Source of the DNA: Thermovirga sp.
GTDB lineage: Bacteria; Synergistota; Synergistia; Synergistales; Thermovirgaceae
NCBI RefSeq assembly: GCF_017656375.1
Contig: NZ_JACDOB010000012.1
Span: forward strand, 1-49,883
Length of the DNA stretch: 49,883 nt
Direction of reading: 5' to 3'
Numbering within the stretch: position 1 is the stretch's first letter; the number at the start of each line of letters is the position of its first letter. This document shows, piece by piece, positions 1-6,851 of the stretch. Position numbers and translations under genes: made by a program. The notes below the pieces were generated by a model, which worked only from the letters and a program-made list of their open reading frames with translations, did not search any database and was not told the DNA's origin.

Positions 1-361
1 TTAAAGTGTTCCAGATTTTTGATGTGCTCGTCAAAAATATTCCTATTGCTACGCCTATAAGGGATAAACCCACGATCACTGATGCAAGGGTTTCAAATTT
101 CCCGTGTCCGTAATCGTGGGTTTCGTCCGTGGGCCTTCCCGCTAGCCTGAAAGCCACTATGGCCACGGCATCTGTAACGAGGTCTGAAAAAGAGTGAACT
201 GCATCAGCTGTCATGGCGGAACTATTTCCGAGCAGGCCTGCAACAAACTTAAACACGGTGAGAACAAGGTTTATAGCTAGACCTATCCAAGATGCCCGTA
301 AAGCTTTGTGCTGTCTGTCCACTGTGCCTTTTATTCTTCCTTCCTCCTCGCTTAAGTGCAA
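1..361 (-). CDS. Cation diffusion facilitator family transporter, N-terminal part (cut by window edge)
   Basis: This is the N-terminal part, about 120 codons, of a cation diffusion facilitator, an inner-membrane exporter of divalent metals such as Zn, Fe, Mn or Co. The reading frame continues out of the window at position 1. The diagnostic stretch is ADAVHSFSD, which carries the HxxxD metal-site pair of transmembrane helix 2; it is followed by a basic/polar loop ending DYGHGK and then another hydrophobic helix. It lies 16 bp downstream of trpB on the same strand and may be co-transcribed. The start is uncertain. A TTG at 361 gives the longest plausible product but has a weak ribosome site; a GTG at 322 follows a purine-rich GAGGAGGAAGGA at a rather long distance. 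The family is clear; the metal is not. Confidence 0.85.
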   Translation of the reverse strand, partial: MHLSEEEGRIKGTVDRQHKALRASWIGLAINLVLTVFKFVAGLLGNSSAMTADAVHSFSDLVTDAVAIVAFRLAGRPTDETHDYGHGKFETLASVIVGLSLIGVAIGIFLTSTSKIWNTL

Positions 362-377
362 ATGATTACGGTGACAA

Positions 378-1580
378 TTATAATCCTAAAAGAGGAAGCA
401 CCGTATCCAGGTCTTTATCTCCCCTTCCAGATAAGTTAACAAGCACGGTTTCCTCTTTATCTAAACTAGGCAGTATTTTCAATGCATAAGCTAGGGCGTG
501 AGAGCTTTCTAAGGCAGGAATTATACCTTCAAGCCTGCAGAGCGTTGAAAAGGCACCCAAAGCATCCTGGTCTGTTACGGCCACATATTCGGCTCGCCCT
601 GTTTCTTTGAGGAATGCGTGTTCGGGGCCAACCCCGGGATAGTCTAGCCCCGCTGAAATGGAGTAGACTTCTGCAGGCTCCCCTTTTTCATCGGTCAATA
701 CGTAGCTTTTGAAACCATGAATTATTCCTGGTTTCCCGGCGACCAGGGTAGCAGCATGTTCTTTTGTATTCAGTCCCTTGCCTGCAGGTTCTACGCCTAT
801 TATTTTCACTGAAGAGTTTTCTATAAAGCCGGAGAACAATCCTATTGCGTTACTTCCACCCCCGACACAGGCTATTACATAGTCGGGAAGTTCTCCCTCT
901 CTTTCAAGGAACTGTTTTTTAGCTTCTTCCCCGATGACGCTCTGGAATTTCTTCACTATTGTCGGGTATGGGTGAGGCCCTACAGCGGAGCCTAAAAGAT
1001 AGAAGACATCTGGGTTTTTTATGTATTCTGCGAGGGCAGCGTCAACGGCCTCCTTGAGGGTTTGCTGTCCAAAAGTAACAGGTACGACTTCAGCACCAAG
1101 GACTTTCATGCGCGCTACATTGGGAGCCTGCCTTTTAACGTCTACAGCGCCCATGAAGATGGTGCATTTCAAGCCCAGCAAGGCACAAACGGTCGCTGTC
1201 GCGGTTCCGTGCATTCCTGCTCCAGTTTCAGCAATTACCCTGGTCTTTCCCATTCGCTTCGCTAGGAGAGCCTGGCCCAATGCATTGTTTATCTTGTGAG
1301 CTCCAGTATGGTTGAGATCCTCTCGCTTGAGAAACAGCCGGCCCCCGCCGAGTTTCTGAGAGATGTTTTTGCATTCCGTAATGGCCGAAGGCCTTCCTAC
1401 ATATTCCTTAAGGAGCCTATGAAATTCCTCAAAAAATGACTGGTCAAATATGATATCTTCATACGCCCTCTCTAACTCCAGTAGGCGAGGCTTCAGTTCT
1501 TCGGGAACGAAACTTCCCCCGAATTTCCCATAGAACCCTTTCCTTGCTGCTTCTGCCTGTGCTGTGCTCGTCCTTTTCAT
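378..1580 (-). CDS. trpB: Tryptophan synthase beta chain
   Basis: TrpB condenses indole with L-serine to L-tryptophan using pyridoxal phosphate. At 400 residues it has normal length for the bacterial TrpB1 type. The motif HTGAHKINN (about residues 86-94) carries the PLP-binding lysine, and GGGSNAIG (about 240) is the phosphate-binding glycine loop. The start follows AAGGAGGAAGAAGAG at good spacing. No trpA or other trp gene is adjacent; the downstream neighbour is a metal exporter, so this trpB is detached from the rest of the pathway or serves indole salvage. Its own leader carries a Trp attenuator (1610-1779), which is independent support for a role in Trp supply. Identity is near certain. 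Confidence 0.97.
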   Translation of the reverse strand: MKRTSTAQAEAARKGFYGKFGGSFVPEELKPRLLELERAYEDIIFDQSFFEEFHRLLKEYVGRPSAITECKNISQKLGGGRLFLKREDLNHTGAHKINNALGQALLAKRMGKTRVIAETGAGMHGTATATVCALLGLKCTIFMGAVDVKRQAPNVARMKVLGAEVVPVTFGQQTLKEAVDAALAEYIKNPDVFYLLGSAVGPHPYPTIVKKFQSVIGEEAKKQFLEREGELPDYVIACVGGGSNAIGLFSGFIENSSVKIIGVEPAGKGLNTKEHAATLVAGKPGIIHGFKSYVLTDEKGEPAEVYSISAGLDYPGVGPEHAFLKETGRAEYVAVTDQDALGAFSTLCRLEGIIPALESSHALAYALKILPSLDKEETVLVNLSGRGDKDLDTVLPLLGL

Positions 1581-1609
1581 TCTCTTCTTCCTCCTTGTAT
1601 GTTTAGTGT

Positions 1610-1644
1610 AAAAAATAAGGGGCTTCCCCTTAGGAAAGCCCCTT
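1610..1644 (-). terminator. Intrinsic terminator of the trp attenuator
   Basis: On the minus strand AAGGGGCTTTCC pairs with GGGAAGCCCCTT across a short TAAG loop and is followed at once by ATTTTTT. This is a textbook Rho-independent terminator placed 30 bp before the trpB start. Its left arm is also the right arm of the competing antiterminator at 1637-1665. Confidence 0.9.
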
Positions 1645-1715
1645 AAAGTACAATATTAAGGGGCTGGGGATAAGTTAAATCCCGCAGCCCCGCTAGTACA
1701 AGCTCACGGCTGCGG
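1637..1715 (-). promoter_or_regulatory. Alternative hairpins of the trp attenuator
   Basis: Reading the minus strand 5' to 3', five segments can pair in alternative ways. A (CCGCAGCC) pairs with B (GGCTGCGG), hairpin 1682-1715. B (GGGGCTG) can instead pair with C (CAGCCCC). C (AGCCCCTTAA) pairs with D (TTAAGGGGCT), hairpin 1637-1665. D pairs with E as the terminator. Segment A begins 4 nt after the leader stop codon. A ribosome stalled on the Trp codons leaves A free, so A:B and C:D form and transcription continues. A ribosome reaching the stop codon covers A, so B:C and D:E form and transcription ends. The pairings are visible; the mechanism is inferred from classical trp attenuation. Confidence 0.8.
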
Positions 1716-1719
1716 CGCC

Positions 1720-1779
1720 TTAGCGCCACCACCAGAAATTAACTTTTACATACGTGCTCTTTTGGATTACATTCTTCAC
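1720..1779 (-). CDS. trpL: trp operon leader peptide (19 residues, WWW)
   Basis: A short reading frame starting with GTG, preceded by CGAGGAGA, encodes 19 residues ending NFWWWR and a stop. Three tandem UGG codons in a short frame between a promoter and a terminator, upstream of a tryptophan synthase gene, identify a Trp leader peptide. Its job is to be translated, not to yield a functional protein: stalling on the Trp codons when charged tRNA-Trp is scarce would set the fold of the downstream RNA. The frame is too short for standard gene callers. Proteobacterial leader peptides such as E. coli TrpL carry tandem Trp codons in the same way. Confidence 0.88.
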   Translation of the reverse strand: MKNVIQKSTYVKVNFWWWR

Positions 1780-1806
1780 TTTAGCTCATCTCCTCGTTTG
1801 GCGAAG

Positions 1807-1835
1807 ACTATAGCAAATATCAAAAAATTTTGCAA
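1807..1835 (-). promoter_or_regulatory. trpL-trpB promoter
   Basis: On the minus strand a -35 TTGCAA (1835-1830) and a -10 TATAGT (1812-1807) are separated by exactly 17 bp. The predicted transcript would start about 20 nt before the leader-peptide GTG. Confidence 0.75.
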
Positions 1836-1915
1836 ATGCTTTTTATTTGGAGTAGGGTATAGAAAACGAATTGCTATAATTATATAGCAGAGTAAAGAAA
1901 AAATAGGGGGAAGTT

Positions 1916-2824
1916 GTGATGTTGGGATTTATGCATGTGTGCGAGAAAAGGAGTGCGTGTTTTTGGAAATACAGGACAAAGAGATTGCTTCTTATGTTTC
2001 TTGCAATGGCCTTTTTCGTGGTTCTTTCCCGAGGTCTAGCTGTAGCTTCAGAGGCATGTGCTACTCAGGCAAGCGAGAAGTCCATAAAAATTGTTTGTCC
2101 TACAGCTGGTGATGTGTACAGGGAAGGGGATATTTGTCGTATAAGGTGGGAAGCCAAGGGAGTGGAAAAAGTATCCATCGCTGTAGCTGTCGGAGGAAAA
2201 GATAGGGGGATGCTTGAATCTGATGTTGGTAAAACAGTTTTCGATGCTGAAAAAGGATTCTTTGAATGGAAAATTCCACTCGGCTTTGTGACTTCCTTTG
2301 GGGTGGACAAGAGCGATAACGTAAGGATCATGCTTATGGACGCCGATGACCCCGATCTTTTCGCTGTGAGCGATTCTTTTACAATAGAGGGCCGAGTTAA
2401 GCCTCCAGCTGAATTCCTTGATTTGCACGACAGTTCGGATTTTGAGCATGCTATAAAGGTGTATTATGGACAAATACAAGAGGGCAAATATGCTGAAGCG
2501 TTTAAGTTGTTATCTCCTGAAAAGATAACGATGACGTATGCTGACGGGGCCGCTCAGTCCTTTGGCCCGAGGCCGGATTATTCTGTTTGGTTAAAAGGGG
2601 CCGAGAATATTCGAGGCGTTGAGTTGCTTGAGATAAAGGAAGTGCGTCCACCAGAACGCGAATTGGAGATTTTAGGGATTCGGCTTTTTGAAGTTACATT
2701 GAAAGTGGATCTCGAAGAGGGGAAAAATTGGCCCATGCCTTCCGGGGAGGTTGCATATTTTCTGTATATGGCAAGGGGAAGCGATGGAAAAATTTGGATT
2801 TTGGATATAGGAACGGGTCCTTGA
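1916..2824 (+). CDS. Secreted protein with a Kre9/KNH-like domain and an NTF2-like C-terminal region
   Basis: The 302-residue product begins with a basic stretch and a hydrophobic segment (about residues 22-45, ending LAVASEA), so it is probably exported or anchored. Residues about 57-155 (beginning SIKIVCPTAGDVYREGD, with IRWEAKG and later FTIEG) resemble the beta-sandwich of the Ser-Thr-rich GPI-anchored Kre9/KNH family found on many bacterial surface proteins. The C-terminal half (from about 175, YYGQIQEGKYAEAFKLL) resembles NTF2/SnoaL-like lipoprotein domains. Start is GTG 1916 or the next codon, ATG 1919, behind AGGGGGAAG. A TATAAT at 1875-1880 is a likely -10. It is divergent from trpB and has no obvious partner. 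Function unknown. Confidence 0.7.
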   Translation: MMLGFMHVCEKRSACFWKYRTKRLLLMFLAMAFFVVLSRGLAVASEACATQASEKSIKIVCPTAGDVYREGDICRIRWEAKGVEKVSIAVAVGGKDRGMLESDVGKTVFDAEKGFFEWKIPLGFVTSFGVDKSDNVRIMLMDADDPDLFAVSDSFTIEGRVKPPAEFLDLHDSSDFEHAIKVYYGQIQEGKYAEAFKLLSPEKITMTYADGAAQSFGPRPDYSVWLKGAENIRGVELLEIKEVRPPERELEILGIRLFEVTLKVDLEEGKNWPMPSGEVAYFLYMARGSDGKIWILDIGTGP

Positions 2825-2825
2825 T

Positions 2826-3479
2826 TTAGCAAAGCAATAAGTGCCCATTCGAAAGAATATAGCTTTTGGATGTACATTTTGCGAGGAATGGTTTATCGTG
2901 TGACGCCACTAGAACTGCTTTGCCTGTTTCTAATAGGATTTGTTCTAGCCTGGCTTGAGCTCTTTCATCAAGGCCGCTTGTTGGTTCGTCCAATAAAAGC
3001 AAGTCTGGATCCATGGCCAACACTGCAGCCAATGCTCCCATTCTTTTTTGGCCTTCCGATAACATGTACGGGGGAAGGCCAGCGAGATCTTTGAGTCCAA
3101 CTAGTTCAAGCGTATCCATAGCTTTTTCTCTTGCCTGAGAAGTCGAAAATCCCAGATTGAGAGGGCCGAATGCTACATCTTCTAGGAGAGTGGGGCAGAA
3201 AAGTTGATCCTCGGGGTCTTGAAAAAGGAAACCGACCTTTTCCCGCAGGAAAGCAATTCCCTTTTTGCTGTTTATCGTCTTGCCCATGAAAATTATTTTG
3301 CCTTCATCAGGCTCCAATATTCTCACTATCAGATTGAAGAGTGTGGTTTTGCCGGAGCCGTTTTCCCCCACTATGGCTAACTTCTCGCCATATCTGATTG
3401 AGAGGTTTATATCTTTTAAGACTGGCTTACCTTCATGGTAGCTGAATGATATATTTTGAAGTTCTAGAAGGGGATTCAT
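2826..3479 (-). CDS. nikO: Nickel/cobalt ECF transporter ATPase
   Basis: This is the ATP-binding subunit that powers the ECF-type nickel/cobalt importer. Walker A is GENGSGKT (residues 38-45), the Q-loop is FQDPED near 86, the ABC signature is LSEGQKR near 140 and Walker B is LLLLDEP near 160. The frame runs further upstream, but the ATG at 3479 overlaps the stop of the T-component gene as ATGA, so I take that start (217 residues). It is the last gene of nikKMLQO. Cobalt versus nickel cannot be read from this subunit; the presence of NikK/NikL-type partners and a [NiFe] hydrogenase in the window favour nickel. Confidence 0.92.
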   Translation of the reverse strand: MNPLLELQNISFSYHEGKPVLKDINLSIRYGEKLAIVGENGSGKTTLFNLIVRILEPDEGKIIFMGKTINSKKGIAFLREKVGFLFQDPEDQLFCPTLLEDVAFGPLNLGFSTSQAREKAMDTLELVGLKDLAGLPPYMLSEGQKRMGALAAVLAMDPDLLLLDEPTSGLDERAQARLEQILLETGKAVLVASHDKPFLAKCTSKSYILSNGHLLLC

Positions 3480-4237
3480 CTTGCGATACACCCCACCAAG
3501 AGGGCGCAAAAAGCTGCGCATTTTATTATTTCGTTGAGGGAAATAGCTTTATGCGGTTCGAGCGTTGGGAATGATCCGTTAAACCCTCGAAGTTCCATCG
3601 CGTTTGTTACTCTTTCAGCTCTTTTGAATGCTTTAAGGAAAATTACGCCCATGAAATTACCATAAGATCTCAGAGTGAATAAGTTAAGTTTGGGGTCAAA
3701 ACCTCTGAGCTCCATGGCTTTCTGGACCTTCAATGCCTCTTTTACCAGCACATGTCCGTAGCGATAAGTAAAGTGCAAGAGGAGAATCAATTTTTGGGGG
3801 AAATAGAAAGAACGTAAGGCTTCCAAGTTTTTGTGCATAGGAGTAGTCCCAAGGAGGGCCATGAATCCCAAAAGGGCCGCATTGCTTCTGAGAGTGATTG
3901 CTAAAGCGGTTTTTAGGCCTTCCACATAAATGGGAATGTGTCCTAGATAATATTTCTCGCCTCCATACGTGAGTGGAAGGGTCAGCCAGAGGATTACTAG
4001 GATGCTGTCGAGAGCAGCTAATCGACTTGCTACTTTAGATAATGGCAATTTCCCCCATATGGTTAGAAGCATTGAGGTTCCCATCAAACCTAAAAGAGAG
4101 ATCCAGTTATTTGTTAAAGCTACTGTTGCTGCCAGCACAAAAGATGTTAAAACTTTAAGTCTTGGGTCCATGTTATGCAAGCCAGAGCTGCCTTGTAATA
4201 GATCCCTGTCTTGGGTTATATCAAGATGCTTATTCAT
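3476..4237 (-). CDS. nikQ: Nickel/cobalt ECF transporter transmembrane T component
   Basis: A polytopic CbiQ/NikQ-family protein of 253 residues. The ECF-T hallmarks are the two arginine-containing coupling motifs in the cytoplasmic region, MELRGFDPKL and MELRGFNGSF, which contact the ATPase. Several hydrophobic helices lie in the N-terminal 180 residues. Its start overlaps the end of nikL by 8 bp and its stop overlaps nikO as ATGA, so translation is probably coupled. Confidence 0.92.
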   Translation of the reverse strand: MNKHLDITQDRDLLQGSSGLHNMDPRLKVLTSFVLAATVALTNNWISLLGLMGTSMLLTIWGKLPLSKVASRLAALDSILVILWLTLPLTYGGEKYYLGHIPIYVEGLKTALAITLRSNAALLGFMALLGTTPMHKNLEALRSFYFPQKLILLLHFTYRYGHVLVKEALKVQKAMELRGFDPKLNLFTLRSYGNFMGVIFLKAFKRAERVTNAMELRGFNGSFPTLEPHKAISLNEIIKCAAFCALLVGCIAR

Positions 4238-4832
4238 GCCGCTTCTTCCCTCTTATCCAAAGGGCAAGACCTGTCAAGCCTACTATATAGCCTATGCCCC
4301 CTAGTATTTCTGTTATGCCTGGCTTAGAAAGTTCTAGATTCAATTTTAAGAGTTCGTCAATAACGGGTTTTATTTCTTCCCTAACTACTTTTCGCACAGC
4401 TGTTTCTATTGCTTCTTCAGAAACGCCTTGGAGGGATATTCCTTCAGTTTTATAAGTTTTGGCATTTGCGTCTTTTACTGTTTCGTTCCCTTTTCTTGAA
4501 GTTTCTATGGTGGTTGTCCCTCTATGGCCGGCTCCTCCTTCCACTATTACTTCAAGCCTATTTGGCATGGGAGAGGGCACCTTTAAAGAAAAAAGGCCTT
4601 CCTCATTAGTTTTGCCTTTTACCAATGTTTGATCCTTGTTTACCTTCAGGAAAACAGGGCACCCTTTTGCAGGGGTCCCATCGTTAAAATATGCTTCTCC
4701 ATTTACAGTGTCACCCTCCAGTATAGCAAATACACTAAGGCGATGCGCCATAGCAGAAGGAGGATTAACCGTTAGGACCATACTAACTATTGCTAAAATT
4801 GCAAACATCGATCTTGCCTTCAGTATGGTCAT
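4230..4832 (-). CDS. nikL: Nickel ECF transporter accessory component NikL/CbiL-like
   Basis: A 200-residue protein with a signal peptide-like N-terminus ending near SAMAHRLSV, an exported carboxypeptidase-regulatory-like beta domain (about 30-110, with GEAYFNDGTPAKGCPVF and TNEEGLFSLKVP), an amphipathic region and a C-terminal transmembrane helix before RGKKRHE. This matches the extra components that accompany NikM in nickel ECF systems. The frame is open far upstream, but the ATG at 4832 overlaps the nikM stop as ATGA and starts right at the signal peptide, so it is the better start. The mature N-terminal histidine (AHRL) could bind metal, by analogy with the family. Confidence 0.82.
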   Translation of the reverse strand: MTILKARSMFAILAIVSMVLTVNPPSAMAHRLSVFAILEGDTVNGEAYFNDGTPAKGCPVFLKVNKDQTLVKGKTNEEGLFSLKVPSPMPNRLEVIVEGGAGHRGTTTIETSRKGNETVKDANAKTYKTEGISLQGVSEEAIETAVRKVVREEIKPVIDELLKLNLELSKPGITEILGGIGYIVGLTGLALWIRGKKRHE

Positions 4833-5431
4833 TTTATACCACCCTCCAAAAAAGTTTTGTCCGTCTTTGAAAGATAAGATACGATGAATCCAGTTACTAT
4901 TCCTTCGATAATCATCACAGGCAAATGAGCACTTGTTATCATTACAGCAGAAGTCATGAAGGCTTCGCCGCGGAATAGTAATGAGATAGCTACGCAAGCT
5001 GCGGATCCTAATATACCGAGCAATCCGGAGGTGAAGCCGCATATAAAAGGATTAATGTTTGCTTTTAGCATCGCTCTTCCTATCATACCGGCCAGGATAC
5101 CTGGAAGTGCCATATTTGTAACATTTACACCCAGAACTATCAGGCCGCCAAATTGAAAAAGCACAGCCTGTAATAATAAAGCAACCAAAAAAGCTGGGAA
5201 TAGAGACCAACCCAGTAAAATACCGCCGAGTCCTCCCAGTACAAGATGAACGCTTGTTGCTCCTAGATTTACGTGGATCAAGGAAGCCACAAATAAAGCG
5301 GCGGAGACGATCCCGCAGCGGGGGATCGTCTCAAAGGAAAGTTTTTTTATTCCGTACGCCGTTCCTGCGGTGGCGATAGCAGCACCTGAAACTAAAACTG
5401 GTAAGGAAAGTACTCCTTCAGCAATATGCAT
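4829..5431 (-). CDS. nikM: Nickel-binding S component NikM/CbiM
   Basis: This substrate-specific membrane subunit starts MHIAEGVLS. In the CbiM/NikM family the N-terminal amine and His2 form the metal site, so the ATG at 5431 is fixed by that requirement. The protein has 200 residues and about six to seven hydrophobic helices. It lacks the fused C-terminal domain of longer CbiM proteins; separate NikL and NikK genes flank it on either side. It starts 5 bp after the nikK stop. Confidence 0.93.
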   Translation of the reverse strand: MHIAEGVLSLPVLVSGAAIATAGTAYGIKKLSFETIPRCGIVSAALFVASLIHVNLGATSVHLVLGGLGGILLGWSLFPAFLVALLLQAVLFQFGGLIVLGVNVTNMALPGILAGMIGRAMLKANINPFICGFTSGLLGILGSAACVAISLLFRGEAFMTSAVMITSAHLPVMIIEGIVTGFIVSYLSKTDKTFLEGGIK

Positions 5432-5436
5432 TGCAT

Positions 5437-6225
5437 TTACCTTTCAGATTTCTCGGCGTATACCCATATAAGGGCGCCAATTTCAATGGGCACATCCTCA
5501 CCGGAAGGTGATTTCATTGTCTCTGGAGCGTCAGTCAAAGCGGCAAACCCCCACCAACCGGACCACGGTATAGCATAAGTGAACACTCCGTTCCTATCAG
5601 TTTTTACCACTTGTGTGACGTATGGTGCTTTGGGCGCTTCGACCTGTGAGCTAGTGTTATAATATTCCACCTCTACGTCTGCGTTAGCTACAGGCTTACC
5701 GTCCACAATTACCTTTCCTTGAAAAATGTTACCTGCCCAAAGGCCATAAGGCCTTGTCAGAGGGATAACTTCAGCTCTCAAGCCTACAGGCTCACTCCAT
5801 GCATCTTCCATACCAAATGCGTTTACCACTGTTTTGGTGTAGTGAACTATGTATTTGCCCTCCGCTTTTTCCCAATAGGGTTTGGGTGCCACATAAAATA
5901 CGTGGTCGCCGGGACGTTTTATAGTGTATTTTGTCTTCCAGGCTTTGATTCCTGGGGCAATGTCGTAACTTTTCAAGGTGCCTAAAAGATCTATTTTTTT
6001 GCCCCTTATCATGACACCAAACTCCGAAGGCCTTTCCATGTTCATGGGTTTTTGCTCAAAAGGATGGGTAAAAATTAAATTAAGGTCAATGGTCTTTTCG
6101 TCGTTCTGTTCAATTATATTCTCTTGAGGCATAATCACTTGGAAATGGGCTGATGCAACGCCACTTATACCTAAAACTATAATAGTTACAACAATCACAA
6201 ATAGAGAAAAAGAAAATCTCTTCAT
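5437..6225 (-). CDS. nikK: Nickel ECF accessory protein NikK (DUF4198 family)
   Basis: An exported protein of 262 residues whose signal peptide ends GVASAHFQV, so the mature chain probably starts with a histidine close to the N-terminus. The remainder is a two-part DUF4198 beta-sandwich: an N-terminal region with [12 protein letters not shown] and a C-terminal region with [17 protein letters not shown] and [19 protein letters not shown]. Such proteins are extra components of nickel ECF importers. The start at 6225 follows TGGGGGGAA at 6 bp, far better than the upstream in-frame ATGs. First gene of nikKMLQO, with its own promoter. Confidence 0.88.
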   Translation of the reverse strand: MKRFSFSLFVIVVTIIVLGISGVASAHFQVIMPQENIIEQNDEKTIDLNLIFTHPFEQKPMNMERPSEFGVMIRGKKIDLLGTLKSYDIAPGIKAWKTKYTIKRPGDHVFYVAPKPYWEKAEGKYIVHYTKTVVNAFGMEDAWSEPVGLRAEVIPLTRPYGLWAGNIFQGKVIVDGKPVANADVEVEYYNTSSQVEAPKAPYVTQVVKTDRNGVFTYAIPWSGWWGFAALTDAPETMKSPSGEDVPIEIGALIWVYAEKSER

Positions 6226-6274
6226 AGTGTTTCCCCCCCACTCCGGGAATCTCAATTCAAAGAAAAGCATGCAA

Positions 6275-6288
6275 AACACGCGCGTGTT
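6275..6288. promoter_or_regulatory. Palindromic candidate operator of the nik operon
   Basis: AACACGCGCGTGTT is a perfect 14-bp palindrome placed about 10-25 bp downstream of the predicted transcription start and 50 bp before nikK. Looser inverted flanks (GCAAA and ATTGC) surround it. The position suits a repressor. It does not match the known NikR operator GTATGA-N16-TCATAC. The regulator is unknown. Confidence 0.45.
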
Positions 6289-6304
6289 ACAAAATTGCAA
6301 AAAG

Positions 6305-6332
6305 ATAATACCACAGATCGAAATGCAGTCAA
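6305..6332 (-). promoter_or_regulatory. nikK promoter
   Basis: On the minus strand TTGACT (6332-6327) and TATTAT (6310-6305) are 16 bp apart, a good sigma-70 type promoter that separates the nik operon from the rrf2 gene upstream. Confidence 0.7.
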
Positions 6333-6372
6333 GGCTAGTATTGTAAATTTTTGTAGATGTGCGTTATTAGTT

Positions 6373-6789
6373 TTAAGAAAGCTTGTTCTTTAGATCATAA
6401 AGGGTTGTTTTATCAAGGTACTCCATGAATTGTTGTGTCAGGTCTTCGACTAGGTTCCCGAAAATGCAGGTTCCAAAGGGGCAAGGTGTGCCACTTTGGA
6501 GGAAGCACGTATCTGTTGTAATCTTTCCTTCTATTGCCTTGTATATGTCAAGTAGGGTTATTTCTTCAGGGGATTTTGCCAGCTCAAAGCCCCCCTTAGG
6601 GCCCCTTATAGAGTGTACAAGACCGCTTTTGGCAAGCCTTTGGAAAACCTTGGAAAGGTGTGCCTCTGATGCCTGTGTGATCTCTGCCATTTCCTTGATT
6701 GTTATTCGTCCCGTATCTGATGAAACTAAAATTCCCATGCCATGTAGGGCCAAGGATGTGGCTTCAGATATTTGGATTATTTTCTTCAT
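6373..6789 (-). CDS. Rrf2-family transcriptional regulator with a three-cysteine cluster site
   Basis: A 138-residue Rrf2/IscR/NsrR-type regulator. The N-terminal winged helix includes TIKEMAEITQASEAHLSKVF (recognition region) and RGPKGGFEL (wing). Three cysteines at about 95, 103 and 108 (TCFLQSGTPCPFGTC) are spaced C-x7-C-x4-C, like the Fe-S-binding loop of IscR and NsrR. It lies just downstream of hcp on the same strand. Because Hcp handles nitric oxide and related stress, an NO- or redox-sensing role (NsrR-like) is the natural inference, but the sensor ligand cannot be read from sequence. The start at 6789 has AGGGTGGG upstream and fits family length; the longer frame reads through a palindrome. 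Confidence 0.85.
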   Translation of the reverse strand: MKKIIQISEATSLALHGMGILVSSDTGRITIKEMAEITQASEAHLSKVFQRLAKSGLVHSIRGPKGGFELAKSPEEITLLDIYKAIEGKITTDTCFLQSGTPCPFGTCIFGNLVEDLTQQFMEYLDKTTLYDLKNKLS

Positions 6790-6816
6790 TGTTTGTACCC
6801 ACCCTATTTTTGTTTT

Positions 6817-6840
6817 GCGGCCGGAGTATACTCCGGCCGC
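6817..6840. repeat. 24-bp perfect palindrome between hcp and the Rrf2 gene
   Basis: Each arm is 12 bp, GCGGCCGGAGTA followed by its exact complement. It lies between the hcp stop and the regulator start. In the direction of hcp transcription it is followed by AAAACAAAAATAG, so it lacks the U-tract of an intrinsic terminator. It could be an operator, or an RNA hairpin that reduces read-through. Confidence 0.7.
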
Positions 6841-6851
6841 TCTCAAGGATT

